From assembly GCA_041655035.1 (NCBI GenBank), contig JBAZCN010000072.1, positions 1-16,446 on the forward strand: a DNA stretch of 16,446 nucleotides, read 5' to 3'. The notes below the pieces were generated by a model that was not told where the DNA came from, did no database searches, and saw nothing but the letters and a program-made list of their open reading frames with translations. Below, piece by piece: positions 6,340 to 13,635 of the stretch (the stretch's first letter is position 1; each line of letters starts with the position of its first letter). Made by a program: the position numbers and the translations under genes. Origin of the DNA: NAT127 sp041655035 (GTDB lineage Bacteria > Pseudomonadota > Gammaproteobacteria > Pseudomonadales > Porticoccaceae).

Positions 6340-8157
6340 CTAGCTCAACAGAATTCGGCGGACTGCGCGGACTCTTTGCAGCGCGGTAAACCCGCTGCGT
6401 AATTGACGGCCGTGCCAAAAATTTTGGATCCATGCGTCAGGCCCATTGTCTTCGGTGGAACTCCAGTAAAAGCCCGTTGCAAAGGCCTCGGCCTGGCCCT
6501 CCTGAAATGGCACCAGTGAGGTTTGAGGAGGGTCGTCGTCGGAATAGCCTGATCCCGGCGGATCCGAGTTTTGATTGGTGCCATAGACCGCCGCAGCCCC
6601 ATACCAGGTGCTGGCATCTCTCAACGTATTTTCGTTATCGGCATTTTTCGGTTTGAAGTGCCGGTAGCACAGCTCAAGTTCGTCCCGTGAGGGCAAATAC
6701 CAGTCGGTATAGCCATTAAGCCCTGAGCCAGCATTACAGTTGTCCTCACACCATTTAACGGCAGGGAACAATGTCAAGTCGCCTGCCGCAGCGGCGATGA
6801 TGGCGTCGTAATTGGCTTTTCCGTCGGCGGCGGTGTTGGGGGGCACGCCGCCGGTGTTGTTGACAATCGTTGAGGTGGTACGCCAATTTCTGGTAGAGCT
6901 GCCGCTGTCGCCGTCGCCGGGGGAGAGGATAAGCAAATAGGTGAGCCCGTCATAATCCGAGACGATAGTGCCTGCAATATACCCACCACCATAGGGCGCG
7001 CCGATATTGGTGGGGTCGAAAAATTCCACTTCAGTTGTAAACCCAGTTTGAGCAGACCACTCCGACCAGCCGTACGTTTCACCTTGATGCCGGGCCTCGA
7101 CCAGGTAGCCGGTTTCACCGTCTTGTAAGACCCCTTCCGGGATGGCATAGGCTGTCATGTTTGCGGTGATATCCCCACTGTCGTGAATGACCGTTCCATT
7201 CGATGCCAGGCGTATGCGGATTTGCGTGGCGATGTGGGTGTCTGTACCGCCAGCCACGGAAAAGGCACTGGTTTCAATGACGGGCATTTCTGGCACGTCT
7301 ACTGCCTCATCGGCAGGGCTGGTGATGGTGGGCGCCTCAACAAATATCGCCGGTGTGGTAAAGCTGGTCAGTGGGGATTTGTCGCTAATATCGTCGAGCA
7401 CGGTTTCATCTTGATAGCACCACCAGAAGGTTGACTGTTGCGGCAAGTTTGTCTCTACGGTGTGTGATAACGCAGGCGTAATGGTATCTGGCGCGATTGC
7501 TACTCCTGTGTAAAGGGGGTTGCCCGCACCATCGGCATTGTCGTACACATAAAAATGACGCTGTAGCTGGGGAATGCCGTGCAGTGGGTAGTAAGGCCCA
7601 CCCTCAAGGGTTGGCGTAAAAAGGGCTTCAATACCACCGACTGGCGCGATATTGAGTGGGCGACGAACGCGGGGGGCGTAATCGTAAATAAACCTATGGG
7701 TGGCCAGCGCTTGTGACGGATCCACCACCAGTGTCACCAGGCTGGCGTTGGCCCACTCCACCAGTACGCGGATAAGAATTTCCTGCGCGGAGCCGTCGGC
7801 GAGGGACATTTTGTAGGTGGGCGGAAAACGGCCGATGGCGATCAGGTCATCCTCCGCATCCTTGATGCCCACTTCGCGAATGGAGTAGCCGCCTTCGTCT
7901 TGTGGGATCACGCCTTCGACAATGATTCGCGAGGGGTTGTCTGGATCCACCGCCATAAAGCTGATGGGCGCGGACCAGCGCTCATCGACCAGCTCTGTGC
8001 GCGCGACCAGGGCTGCGGAGTCGTAGCTGTTGTAGAACCCCTCGCCACCGCCGGTGCCGATGTGAATGGTGGCTAGCTGGACGGGGTTGCCACTGATTTC
8101 AGCCGCTGCGTATTTTTGCAAGCCCACGGCAGTGCGCAGGGTGTAAAACTGTGTCAT
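6340..8157 (-). CDS. H: Tail fibre protein (P2 gpH-like) with DUF1566/C-type-lectin-like tip
   Basis: The product is 605 residues. I chose the ATG at 8157 because it overlaps the I stop by 4 nt (ATGA) and begins the conserved fibre domain; the frame upstream is shadow. Residues 1-160 match the N-terminal tail-collar fibre domain of P2 gpH (DUF3751), which attaches to the baseplate. Residues about 305-410 look like a fibronectin-III-type fold. Residues about 415-605 are a DUF1566/Lcl-C-like domain with TDWYLPSRDEL, YWSSTE (564-569) and a terminal RVRAVRRI. Such domains adopt a C-type-lectin-like fold and bind ligands, so this is probably the receptor-binding tip. P2 gpH has a different C-terminus, so this tip was likely exchanged. 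Confidence 0.9.
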   Translation of the reverse strand: MTQFYTLRTAVGLQKYAAAEISGNPVQLATIHIGTGGGEGFYNSYDSAALVARTELVDERWSAPISFMAVDPDNPSRIIVEGVIPQDEGGYSIREVGIKDAEDDLIAIGRFPPTYKMSLADGSAQEILIRVLVEWANASLVTLVVDPSQALATHRFIYDYAPRVRRPLNIAPVGGIEALFTPTLEGGPYYPLHGIPQLQRHFYVYDNADGAGNPLYTGVAIAPDTITPALSHTVETNLPQQSTFWWCYQDETVLDDISDKSPLTSFTTPAIFVEAPTITSPADEAVDVPEMPVIETSAFSVAGGTDTHIATQIRIRLASNGTVIHDSGDITANMTAYAIPEGVLQDGETGYLVEARHQGETYGWSEWSAQTGFTTEVEFFDPTNIGAPYGGGYIAGTIVSDYDGLTYLLILSPGDGDSGSSTRNWRTTSTIVNNTGGVPPNTAADGKANYDAIIAAAAGDLTLFPAVKWCEDNCNAGSGLNGYTDWYLPSRDELELCYRHFKPKNADNENTLRDASTWYGAAAVYGTNQNSDPPGSGYSDDDPPQTSLVPFQEGQAEAFATGFYWSSTEDNGPDAWIQNFWHGRQLRSGFTALQRVRAVRRILLS

Positions 8158-8687
8158 GGGGAGTCCTCTGGATAGAGCGTTACCGTGTTGAGGTGTGTCG
8201 TTGCCTGGGCTGAAGACAGGATGCCCCTGGAGATTGGCGACCAGCCCACCAGGTGGGGCCAGGCGGATAACCGACTGTTGCGATGCAGAGTGTTGATGAT
8301 TTGGTCGTATTGAGATTGGTCCATTTCCCGCCCCGGAACGGTGTTGATAATCCGGTAGGTGGCAGGATTGCCGCCGTAGCTGAACCACTCGCTGAACAGC
8401 AGCCCGGGTAGCCCCAGGTTTTCGATAGCCTCTTGGGTGCTGGTGACATTACCCAGCCGACGGCGCCGTTCAAGCGCGGCGGCAACCACGGCGCGCTGCT
8501 GTTGTTCTGGCCACTCGGCCGACCACTCGACGACGCCCACCGCCCAGGCGAGCCAGGGGAGGATATTGAGTGGGCAGGTGGCGGGGTTCCACAGGCTGTG
8601 GTGGTTAACGGGGAGAGCTGTGGCGTCGGCCAGGGTTTCGGCCAGGCGGGCTTCGAGCGCTGTTTTGTTGGGGGGTAACAGTGTCAT
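8154..8687 (-). CDS. I: Baseplate/tail formation protein I (P2 gpI)
   Basis: The product is 177 residues, the same size as P2 gpI (176). The start MTLLPPNKTALEARLAETLA and the segment with NILPWLAWAVGVVEWSAEWP are typical of the phage tail protein I family. It is a baseplate component needed for tail formation. Its ATG overlaps the J stop by 4 nt and its stop overlaps the H start by 4 nt, so translation is coupled through J-I-H. No sign of damage. Confidence 0.95.
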   Translation of the reverse strand: MTLLPPNKTALEARLAETLADATALPVNHHSLWNPATCPLNILPWLAWAVGVVEWSAEWPEQQQRAVVAAALERRRRLGNVTSTQEAIENLGLPGLLFSEWFSYGGNPATYRIINTVPGREMDQSQYDQIINTLHRNSRLSAWPHLVGWSPISRGILSSAQATTHLNTVTLYPEDSP

Positions 8688-9577
8688 GCCAAGGTCACCG
8701 TTACTGCCGTGCAGTAGGCGGCCTGGGTGTTGTCGCAGGTGATGTCTTGCTCGAGGTTGAGTTCAACCCGGCTGACACCTTCGACGTAGAGCACCGCCAG
8801 GGCGGCGTCGCGCACCACGCCTGCCCCCAGTTTGTGGTGAGCATCTACAAAGGCCTGGATTTTGGCCTCGGCGGCATCGCGCACCACGCTGGCATCGGGA
8901 CCGGGGGCAACGGTGATGGTGGCGGCGATGTTGTATTCGATCACCGTGGCGCTTTGCACGCTGACGCTATCGGTGAGAGGACGCACGGTGTCGTCATTCA
9001 AGGCGGCCAATACGGTGGCCTGCAGGCCGGCATCGGCAATGCCGTTGCCGGTATTGGAAAGCACGGTAATGGTGACCTGCCCCGGCGCGAGGGTGATGGC
9101 GCTGGCGTCTTTAACGTCGCCATCGGCAGAGAGGGCGTGGTAGATGTAGCCGTCGCGAGGCCCTGCCGTGCTCCAGCCATCGGGGGCCAGCAATAGGCGG
9201 CGGCGGTAGTCAGTGTCGCTTTCATACAGGGGGGCAACCGGGGGGATGGCGTCTGGGTCGCCGGGGTTGATTTGCAGCCGTGCGGTGGCGTAGTAACTGA
9301 CGCCGATGTGGTCTAGCTCGGCACCGGTGGCATAGGCCACCAGGAGGGCTTGGGCGCGTTCGTTGAGTAGCTGGCGCAGCAGCAACTCACGGTAGGCGTT
9401 CTCTTGCAGCAGTTTAACGAGGGGTTCGCTTTCGAGGGCGAGGGCTTCAGACAGGGTGGGGCGATCACCCTCCGGTGTGAGCTCTAGCAGACGTGCCTTT
9501 CGCTCTGCGAACAGGGTCTCGAAATCGAGCGAGTCGATAATGCTGGGAGGGGGCAGCAGGGATAGATCAATACTCAT
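8684..9577 (-). CDS. J: Baseplate assembly protein J (P2 gpJ)
   Basis: The product is 297 residues; P2 gpJ is 302. The segments LDFETLFAERKARLLEL and LALESEPLVKLLQENAYREL match P2 gpJ almost position for position. It belongs to the baseplate J-like family (T4 gp6-type wedge) that links the baseplate hub to the outer parts. The ATG overlaps the W stop by 4 nt (9574-9577) and the stop overlaps I by 4 nt, keeping the P2 order V-W-J-I. Confidence 0.96.
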   Translation of the reverse strand: MSIDLSLLPPPSIIDSLDFETLFAERKARLLELTPEGDRPTLSEALALESEPLVKLLQENAYRELLLRQLLNERAQALLVAYATGAELDHIGVSYYATARLQINPGDPDAIPPVAPLYESDTDYRRRLLLAPDGWSTAGPRDGYIYHALSADGDVKDASAITLAPGQVTITVLSNTGNGIADAGLQATVLAALNDDTVRPLTDSVSVQSATVIEYNIAATITVAPGPDASVVRDAAEAKIQAFVDAHHKLGAGVVRDAALAVLYVEGVSRVELNLEQDITCDNTQAAYCTAVTVTLA

Positions 9578-9912
9578 GTGATGGCTGTCTCCAGGAATAC
9601 GGGCTGGCCGTCACGGGTTTGGCCGTCAATTTCGAGGATGGCGCCGCCGGGGTGACTGGTATTGATGCGGCGGCGAACGGCGGTGATGCGCAGGCGCGGT
9701 TCCCAGCGCAGCAGGGCCATGACGGTGGCGGCGTAAGCGCGCAGCAGGGTGGCGTCGTTGAGGGGTTGGTCGATGAGGTCGGGCAACAGTGAGCCGTAGT
9801 CGCGGCGCATGACGCGGGTGCCCACGGGCGTGGTGAGGATGTCGCGCACGCTTTGGCGGAGGTGGTCGAGGCCGTCGATCCGGCGCCCTGTGGTTGCGTT
9901 CATGGCGCTCAT
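9574..9912 (-). CDS. W: Baseplate protein W (P2 gpW, gp25-like)
   Basis: The product is 112 residues and contains RQSVRDILTTPVGTRVMRRD followed by YGSLLPDLID, the hallmark of the GPW/gp25 lysozyme-like baseplate family. It forms part of the baseplate wedge or sheath initiation platform. The ATG at 9912 overlaps the V stop by 4 nt. A second ATG four codons in (9903) is possible but less likely, given the overlap. Confidence 0.95.
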   Translation of the reverse strand: MSAMNATTGRRIDGLDHLRQSVRDILTTPVGTRVMRRDYGSLLPDLIDQPLNDATLLRAYAATVMALLRWEPRLRITAVRRRINTSHPGGAILEIDGQTRDGQPVFLETAIT

Positions 9913-10469
9913 TGCTGCGGGTTGGGGGCGCCGGTGGTGCCACCGCTGTCACCGGGGTGATTGTGGCCGTTGTAGATGGCGCGGTCGGCGGCCATGGTGC
10001 GCACGCCGTCGCTGACGTGGCCGCTGGCGGCGAGGTTGCCGGTGATGGTGACGTCGCCGACGACGGTGATGCCGCCGTCACTCACCAGGTGGAGGGTGGC
10101 CCCTGGCGGCAGGGTGATGTGGGCGGCTTGCTGCTGGTGGTTGTATTGGATGACGGCGCCGTCGGGGAAGGTGCGGTGCCACAGGTGTGGGTTGTCCGAC
10201 GGGGCGGGGTGTTGCTGTTGGTAGAGGGCGGGCAGGACGACGCCGGCGGCGGGGTCGCCACCGGGGGAGAACACGAGGACTTGTTCGCCCTCTATGGGGG
10301 GATCCCAGTCGGTGGTGGTGCCGGCGCGGGCACTGACCCAGGGGAGCCAGCCGGTGAGCAGTTGGCCGCTGGCGACACGGACACGGGCGGCGCTGTGGTC
10401 CACCTGGGCGATGGTGCCCAGGCGGATCAGGTTGTGTATCAGGCGCAGCAGTTCGGCGGTGTTGTTCAT
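9909..10469 (-). CDS. V: Baseplate spike protein V (P2 gpV)
   Basis: The product is 186 residues, aligned with P2 gpV from MNNTAELLRLIHNLIR onward. Residues about 15-95 are the OB-like base, with the HRTFPDGAVIQYN motif at its end. Residues about 110-160 are short repeated strands that build the trimeric beta-helix. Residues 168-171 (GHNH) and the PGDSGGTTG tail match the metal-binding HxH spike tip of P2 gpV. It pierces the outer membrane. The ATG at 10469 is chosen by alignment to P2. A GTG at 10505 would add 12 residues encoded by the promoter palindromes and is less likely. No Shine-Dalgarno is visible before this ATG. Confidence 0.95.
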   Translation of the reverse strand: MNNTAELLRLIHNLIRLGTIAQVDHSAARVRVASGQLLTGWLPWVSARAGTTTDWDPPIEGEQVLVFSPGGDPAAGVVLPALYQQQHPAPSDNPHLWHRTFPDGAVIQYNHQQQAAHITLPPGATLHLVSDGGITVVGDVTITGNLAASGHVSDGVRTMAADRAIYNGHNHPGDSGGTTGAPNPQQ

Positions 10470-10470
10470 G

Positions 10471-10534
10471 CCGGTATGCTTGCCCGCGCGGGCGCGTGGC
10501 GCCACGCGGTGTGGGTGTAAATGGCGGGGTTACA
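10471..10534 (-). promoter_or_regulatory. Candidate late promoter PV with activator dyad
   Basis: The S-V gap on the minus strand holds TGTA-N11-TACA (10534-10516), 19 bp, then CGCGCCCGCGCGGGCAA (10496-10480), then GCATACC. The 17-bp block is identical to the one before FI, with identical spacing to the dyad. This copy also has a perfect 16-bp palindrome (10493-10508) between the two parts. With the dyad centre at -55 the start would fall near 10470, right at the V start codon. P2 has its PV late promoter in the same gap. Confidence 0.65.
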
Positions 10535-10543
10535 GGGGCGGGC

Positions 10544-10999
10544 TCAGGTGAGGTGGTCGATGAGCATGTCGCGCACCAGGTTGCGGTCGGCCTCGCTGAT
10601 GCCGATCAGGGGGCGGGCGGGGTATGGGTAGTGGGGCCCGCCGGGGGTTACGCGGTCGCGCAGGCCGTAGTGGTGGACGCGGGCGATGCGGGCAACCCGG
10701 CCGGTGAAGCCGACGCCGGCGGCGCTGGGACTGCTGGTGATGCGCAGGTGTTTGGCCTGGCGGATTTTGGCGAACATCGGGCCGCGACGGATGGCGCCCT
10801 GGCGCTGGCGGTGCTGGCGGTGCTGGGGTTTGCGGGGTTGGAAGGGGCTGCCGTCGGGGTCTTGCTGGGCGCGAATGCGGGCGCTTTGGCTGCGGCGCAG
10901 TTCCCGGGCGATGGCAGCGGCGAGCTTGCGGCGCTGGGCGGGCTGCAATTTGTCCAGCAGGGGGGCGACCCAGCTTTCGAGGGCGTCGAGGTCAGTCAC
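10544..10999 (-). CDS. S: Tail completion protein S (P2 gpS, virion morphogenesis family)
   Basis: The product is 151 residues; P2 gpS is 150. It begins at a GTG (10999-10997) that overlaps the R stop by 8 nt; a GAGGA Shine-Dalgarno lies 8 nt before it. The motifs DPDGSPFQPRK and HHYGLRDRV are typical of the phage virion morphogenesis (gpS) family. It works with R in finishing the tail so that it can join the head. It is the last gene of the O-to-S type operon; a late promoter gap follows. Confidence 0.94.
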   Translation of the reverse strand: MTDLDALESWVAPLLDKLQPAQRRKLAAAIARELRRSQSARIRAQQDPDGSPFQPRKPQHRQHRQRQGAIRRGPMFAKIRQAKHLRITSSPSAAGVGFTGRVARIARVHHYGLRDRVTPGGPHYPYPARPLIGISEADRNLVRDMLIDHLT

Positions 11000-11498
11000 C
11001 GGGTGGTTCCTCTGGGGTGTCGCCCCATTCGGCGATGAGGGTGTAGCCGGGATCTACGTCGGCGTTGCGCAGGTAAAGCTGCCAGTGGGTGGCGGGGCAG
11101 GCGTCGATGGGGAATTCGGGCATGCGGTGTTCGGCATCAATGCGGCCGGCGGCGCAGTCCACCAGGGCGACGACGCGCTCGGTGAGGGTGACGTCGATGG
11201 CGAGGTCCCAGCTTTGGTTGGTGAGCAGTTCGGCCTGGAAGCGCACGGCTTCGCTGGGTTGCAGGTTGGGCTGGTAGTGGGAGAGCCATTGCAACAGGGG
11301 GATGATGACGGTGTCGAGGTCGCCGCTGTGGTCCATCAGGAGGATTTTGACGGGGACGCTGTATTGGTGGGACAGGGTTTGGCCGCGGTGGAATTCGATG
11401 GTGCCGTCTTCTATGAAGGTGAGGAGCTTGTCCGGGTTGGCGGCCAGGCCCGGGATGGCGTTGATGAGGTGCGCGCGCAGGGATTGCAGTTTTTTCAT
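10992..11498 (-). CDS. R: Tail completion protein R (P2 gpR)
   Basis: The product is 168 residues from the ATG at 11498; P2 gpR is 155. The start MKKLQSLRAHLINAIPGLA, the FIEDGTIEF motif and the segment with WLSHYQPNL are characteristic of P2 phage tail completion protein R. It acts at the head-proximal end of the tail. The ATG overlaps the stop of the alpha/beta hydrolase by 4 nt, so that unusual gene is translationally coupled to R. The frame extends upstream of the ATG only as antisense-like sequence and was not used. Confidence 0.93.
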   Translation of the reverse strand: MKKLQSLRAHLINAIPGLAANPDKLLTFIEDGTIEFHRGQTLSHQYSVPVKILLMDHSGDLDTVIIPLLQWLSHYQPNLQPSEAVRFQAELLTNQSWDLAIDVTLTERVVALVDCAAGRIDAEHRMPEFPIDACPATHWQLYLRNADVDPGYTLIAEWGDTPEEPPGD

Positions 11499-12094
11499 GT
11501 GCGGGTGCCGGTGGTGGTTATGGCCCAGTGGTGGATACGCGGACCCCAGTGCAGCAGGGGCCGGGTGTGGAACAGCCCGGCGTGGCCGCGGGCGGGCACG
11601 GGCGGGGTGTCGGTGTTCCAGTTGGTGATGTTGGGGGCGGGGTCGAAGCCGTGGCGCCCTGCGGCGCCCCAGCCGTGGCGACGCGATATAGGGTTGGCGA
11701 CGCTGATAAATCGCCCCCATAGGCGCCCCAGGCTGACGATCCAGTCGGCGGGGTTGTAGAGGCACAGCACGGGCACGTGGGTGGGCCAGGGGCAGTCGCG
11801 GCGCAGGGCGGGCTGGATGCAGATGACGGCGCCGGCGGGGGCGCCTGCTTCGAGCAGTTCCCAGCACACGAGGCAGCCGTTGCTGTGGCCGACGAGGATG
11901 TCGCCGGGGGCTATGTGGGGGAGGATGCGGCGGGTGGCCTTGCGGTTGCGCCAGCGCAGGCGCAGCAGGCCGACCCAGCCGTAGTTGTGGTCGATGACGT
12001 CGATGCCCTCAAGGGCAAAGAAGGGGGCGAGCTTGCCGATGCTGTCGCTGCCGCCGTCGCTGACGTTGAAGCCGTGGATGAGGTGGGCCTTCAT
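11495..12094 (-). CDS. Alpha/beta hydrolase fold protein in the lysis block
   Basis: The product is 199 residues. It has the layout of a small alpha/beta hydrolase: an N-terminal strand with HGFN (7-10, oxyanion region), a nucleophile elbow GHSNG (69-73, Ser71), a late strand with NPADWIV giving Asp117 as the likely acid, and His candidates at 148 (GRHGF) or 171/176. No signal peptide is seen. It overlaps the lipoprotein stop by 4 nt and the R start by 4 nt, so it is fully embedded in the operon. P2 has the lysA/B/C genes near here. The substrate is unknown: an ester in the envelope (lipid or polysaccharide), comparable in principle to mycobacteriophage LysB, or a metabolic role are both possible. 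Confidence 0.75.
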   Translation of the reverse strand: MKAHLIHGFNVSDGGSDSIGKLAPFFALEGIDVIDHNYGWVGLLRLRWRNRKATRRILPHIAPGDILVGHSNGCLVCWELLEAGAPAGAVICIQPALRRDCPWPTHVPVLCLYNPADWIVSLGRLWGRFISVANPISRRHGWGAAGRHGFDPAPNITNWNTDTPPVPARGHAGLFHTRPLLHWGPRIHHWAITTTGTRT

Positions 12095-12537
12095 CCGGGG
12101 CTGGGCTCGCGGTGGCCGCCACTGGCGATCGCGGCTTGTTCTATCCAGTCCAGCACGGTGAGGATGAGGGCGCGGTGTTGGGCGCTGAGTGGGACGTCGA
12201 GGCCTATGGCGAGGCGGTGGTGGACGTCGCCGAGGAGGGCATCCACCAGCAGGCGGTCGGCGGGGGATAGGGTGTGGTAGCCCACCAGGTGGCGCACGTG
12301 GTTGCCCAGCTCGCCGAGGGCGAGGGTTTGTGTGTCGTCCAGTACTGTGCGCACCAGTGCAACCCGCTGGATGACCTCGGTGGCGCTGACGTTGTTGTTT
12401 TCGATGAGTTTGAGGGTGGCGAACTGGACGGGCAATTGAGGGGCGCCGGGTGTTGCGCAGCCGCTGAGGATTGCCGTGAGGATGAGGGCCAGGGCGGGGA
12501 GCAGGGCTGTGGCCAGGGGAGTTTTGAGGGCTTTCAT
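12091..12537 (-). CDS. Predicted lipoprotein in the lysis block, function unknown
   Basis: The product is 148 residues from the ATG at 12537, with an AAGGA-type Shine-Dalgarno 7 nt upstream. Residues 1-26 are a signal peptide with lipobox LSGC, so Cys27 would be lipidated. The rest is helical and polar, with a conserved-looking VRHLVGYHTLSPADRLLVD segment. It sits after the wall hydrolase, where many phages encode spanins, but it lacks the short Pro-rich form of Rz1 and a C-terminal membrane anchor, so it is not a clear spanin. Its frame continues upstream without a stop into the zero frame of the hydrolase. The downstream alpha/beta hydrolase overlaps its stop. Confidence 0.72.
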   Translation of the reverse strand: MKALKTPLATALLPALALILTAILSGCATPGAPQLPVQFATLKLIENNNVSATEVIQRVALVRTVLDDTQTLALGELGNHVRHLVGYHTLSPADRLLVDALLGDVHHRLAIGLDVPLSAQHRALILTVLDWIEQAAIASGGHREPSPG

Positions 12538-12562
12538 GGGCGGTTCCTTATGGGCGGGGTTT

Positions 12563-13023
12563 TCAGTCGATGCCGGTGAAAAACCGGTGGGCGCCGATTT
12601 CGAGGTAGTTGTCGCGCTGTGACCAGGCGGGGGCGCGGGGGCTGTTGTGGAGCCGGATGGTGAGGTAGTGGGTGGCGCCCCCGGTGGGGTCGGGTGCGTG
12701 GCCGTCGAGGGCATCAATGAGGGCCTTGAGGGCGGCGCGGCAGGTTTTTTTTGGATGGCCTGACGGTATTCCTGGCGCAGGCGCACCAGTAGGGTGTAGT
12801 TGGGGTCGTTGGCGTTCCAGACGCTGTATTGCCAGGGTTTGAGGCAGACGGCGGCGATGGAGTGATCGGGGTGGCCGGGGACGCCGGTGCCCCACCAGCG
12901 CCTTGCCTTGGCGCGGTTGAGGAGGGTGTGGGCGATGGCGAGGCGGCCTTCCTGGGTGCAGCCGCGGGCTTCGCCGTGGATGGTGAGGGCGCCGACGAGG
13001 ATGTCGGTGTCAGTGGCTTTCAT
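12563..13023 (-). CDS. SleB-family cell wall hydrolase (endolysin), frame changes at an A8 run
   Basis: From the ATG at 13023, residues 1-93 carry the SleB/Hydrolase_2 N-terminal part: GEARGCTQEGRLAIAHTLLNR with the catalytic Glu (Glu18) and LKPWQYSVWNANDP. At an A8 run (12752-12745) this frame loses the family pattern. The -1 frame continues it with ATHY (117-120), PAW and IGAHRFFTGID, and stops at 12563. The combined protein is about 153 residues, a normal size. It should cut peptidoglycan, reaching it through the neighbouring holin, since no signal peptide is present. It overlaps the holin by 14 nt. The break is either a one-base indel or sequencing error, or programmed -1 slippage, because A AAA AAA is in the right phase. 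Confidence 0.82.
12745..12752 (-). other. A8 homopolymer at the frame change in the wall hydrolase
   Basis: The minus strand reads CAA AAA AAA CCT in the zero frame. The run therefore contains A AAA AAA in the phase needed for -1 slippage, and the -1 frame after it encodes the conserved second half of the enzyme. A homopolymer of this length is also a common site of indels and base-calling errors. Confidence 0.7.
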
Positions 13024-13414
13024 GGGTGTTGGCCTTTTGTACGTTGATGGTGACCTCGAGGCCGATTTTGCGCAGGACGAGGCGCATGGAGAGGTTGCCG
13101 GCGGCGAGGGCCAGGGCGGTGATGATGCTGGCGGCGCCGGTGAGGAGGATGAGCTGGCTCCAGCCAATGATGCTGCCGGGGAAGAAGAGGGTGGCGCCGG
13201 CCAGGGCGAGTACCGCGCCGAAGGCACCGGTGACGGCGTAGGCGATGGCGTAGGCGGTGATGGTTTCGCGCCGGGTGCGGTTGTGCTGGATGCTGGCGAC
13301 GCAGCCACCAACCGCGCCGTTGACGATGGCGCCGATGAAGGGGATGAGTTCGCGCAGGCTGAAGCTTTGGTCGTCGAGCATGGGGTGTACGGTCCTTCTG
13401 ATCATCATGTTCAT
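13010..13414 (-). CDS. Holin-like membrane protein
   Basis: The product is about 134 residues from the ATG at 13414. This start follows a GGGGG/AAGG stretch, whereas the ATG at 13435 lacks a Shine-Dalgarno and one at 13408 is also possible. Three hydrophobic segments (about 22-40, 54-75, 83-105) suggest three membrane passes, followed by a charged tail. The first part contains a Gly-rich FIGAIVNGAVGG helix. P2 has its holin Y between X and the endolysin, and this gene has the same place, overlapping the hydrolase start by 14 nt. It would form the inner membrane lesion that times lysis. Sequence-wise the holin family is uncertain; it is not close to P2 Y. Confidence 0.7.
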   Translation of the reverse strand: MNMMIRRTVHPMLDDQSFSLRELIPFIGAIVNGAVGGCVASIQHNRTRRETITAYAIAYAVTGAFGAVLALAGATLFFPGSIIGWSQLILLTGAASIITALALAAGNLSMRLVLRKIGLEVTINVQKANTHESH

Positions 13415-13425
13415 TGCCTTGCCCC

Positions 13426-13635
13426 CTATGTCCATAGCTGCAGGGTGTCGATGCGGTGGGGCGCGGTGGTGGCTTCCGGCAGGGCGACCTGGGTGCCTTC
13501 GGGGAGGATGGGGCCGTGGCTGGCGAGGCCTGGGTTGAGCCGGAGGGTGTGTTCGGTGACGCCGGCTGTGACGCCGAGGATGCGGTGGCAGAGGGCGTCG
13601 AGGGTTTCGCCCTGGCGGGCTCTGGCGCTGCGCAT
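13426..13635 (-). CDS. X: Tail protein X (P2 gpX, LysM-like)
   Basis: The product is 69 residues; P2 gpX is 67. The N-terminal QGETLDALCHRILG and the centre with NPGLASHGPILPEGTQVALP are typical of the phage tail protein X family, a LysM-like fold. It is an essential tail component in P2, thought to lie near the baseplate hub. The ATG shares one base with the L stop (TAATG), so the two genes are coupled. Confidence 0.94.
   Translation of the reverse strand: MRSARARQGETLDALCHRILGVTAGVTEHTLRLNPGLASHGPILPEGTQVALPEATTAPHRIDTLQLWT

Noticed and set aside
8158..8388. Upstream extension of the tail fibre frame
   Set aside because: It overlaps gene I out of frame and does not resemble fibre N-termini; the ATG at 8157 overlaps the I stop in the usual ATGA manner.
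10686..11759. Plus-strand ORF of 357 codons opposite S, R and the alpha/beta hydrolase
   Set aside because: It crosses three genes with strong family or operon support on the other strand and has low-complexity composition.
11499..11867. Upstream extension of the R frame
   Set aside because: Arg/Pro/His-rich out-of-frame reading of the alpha/beta hydrolase; the ATG at 11498 begins the conserved R sequence.
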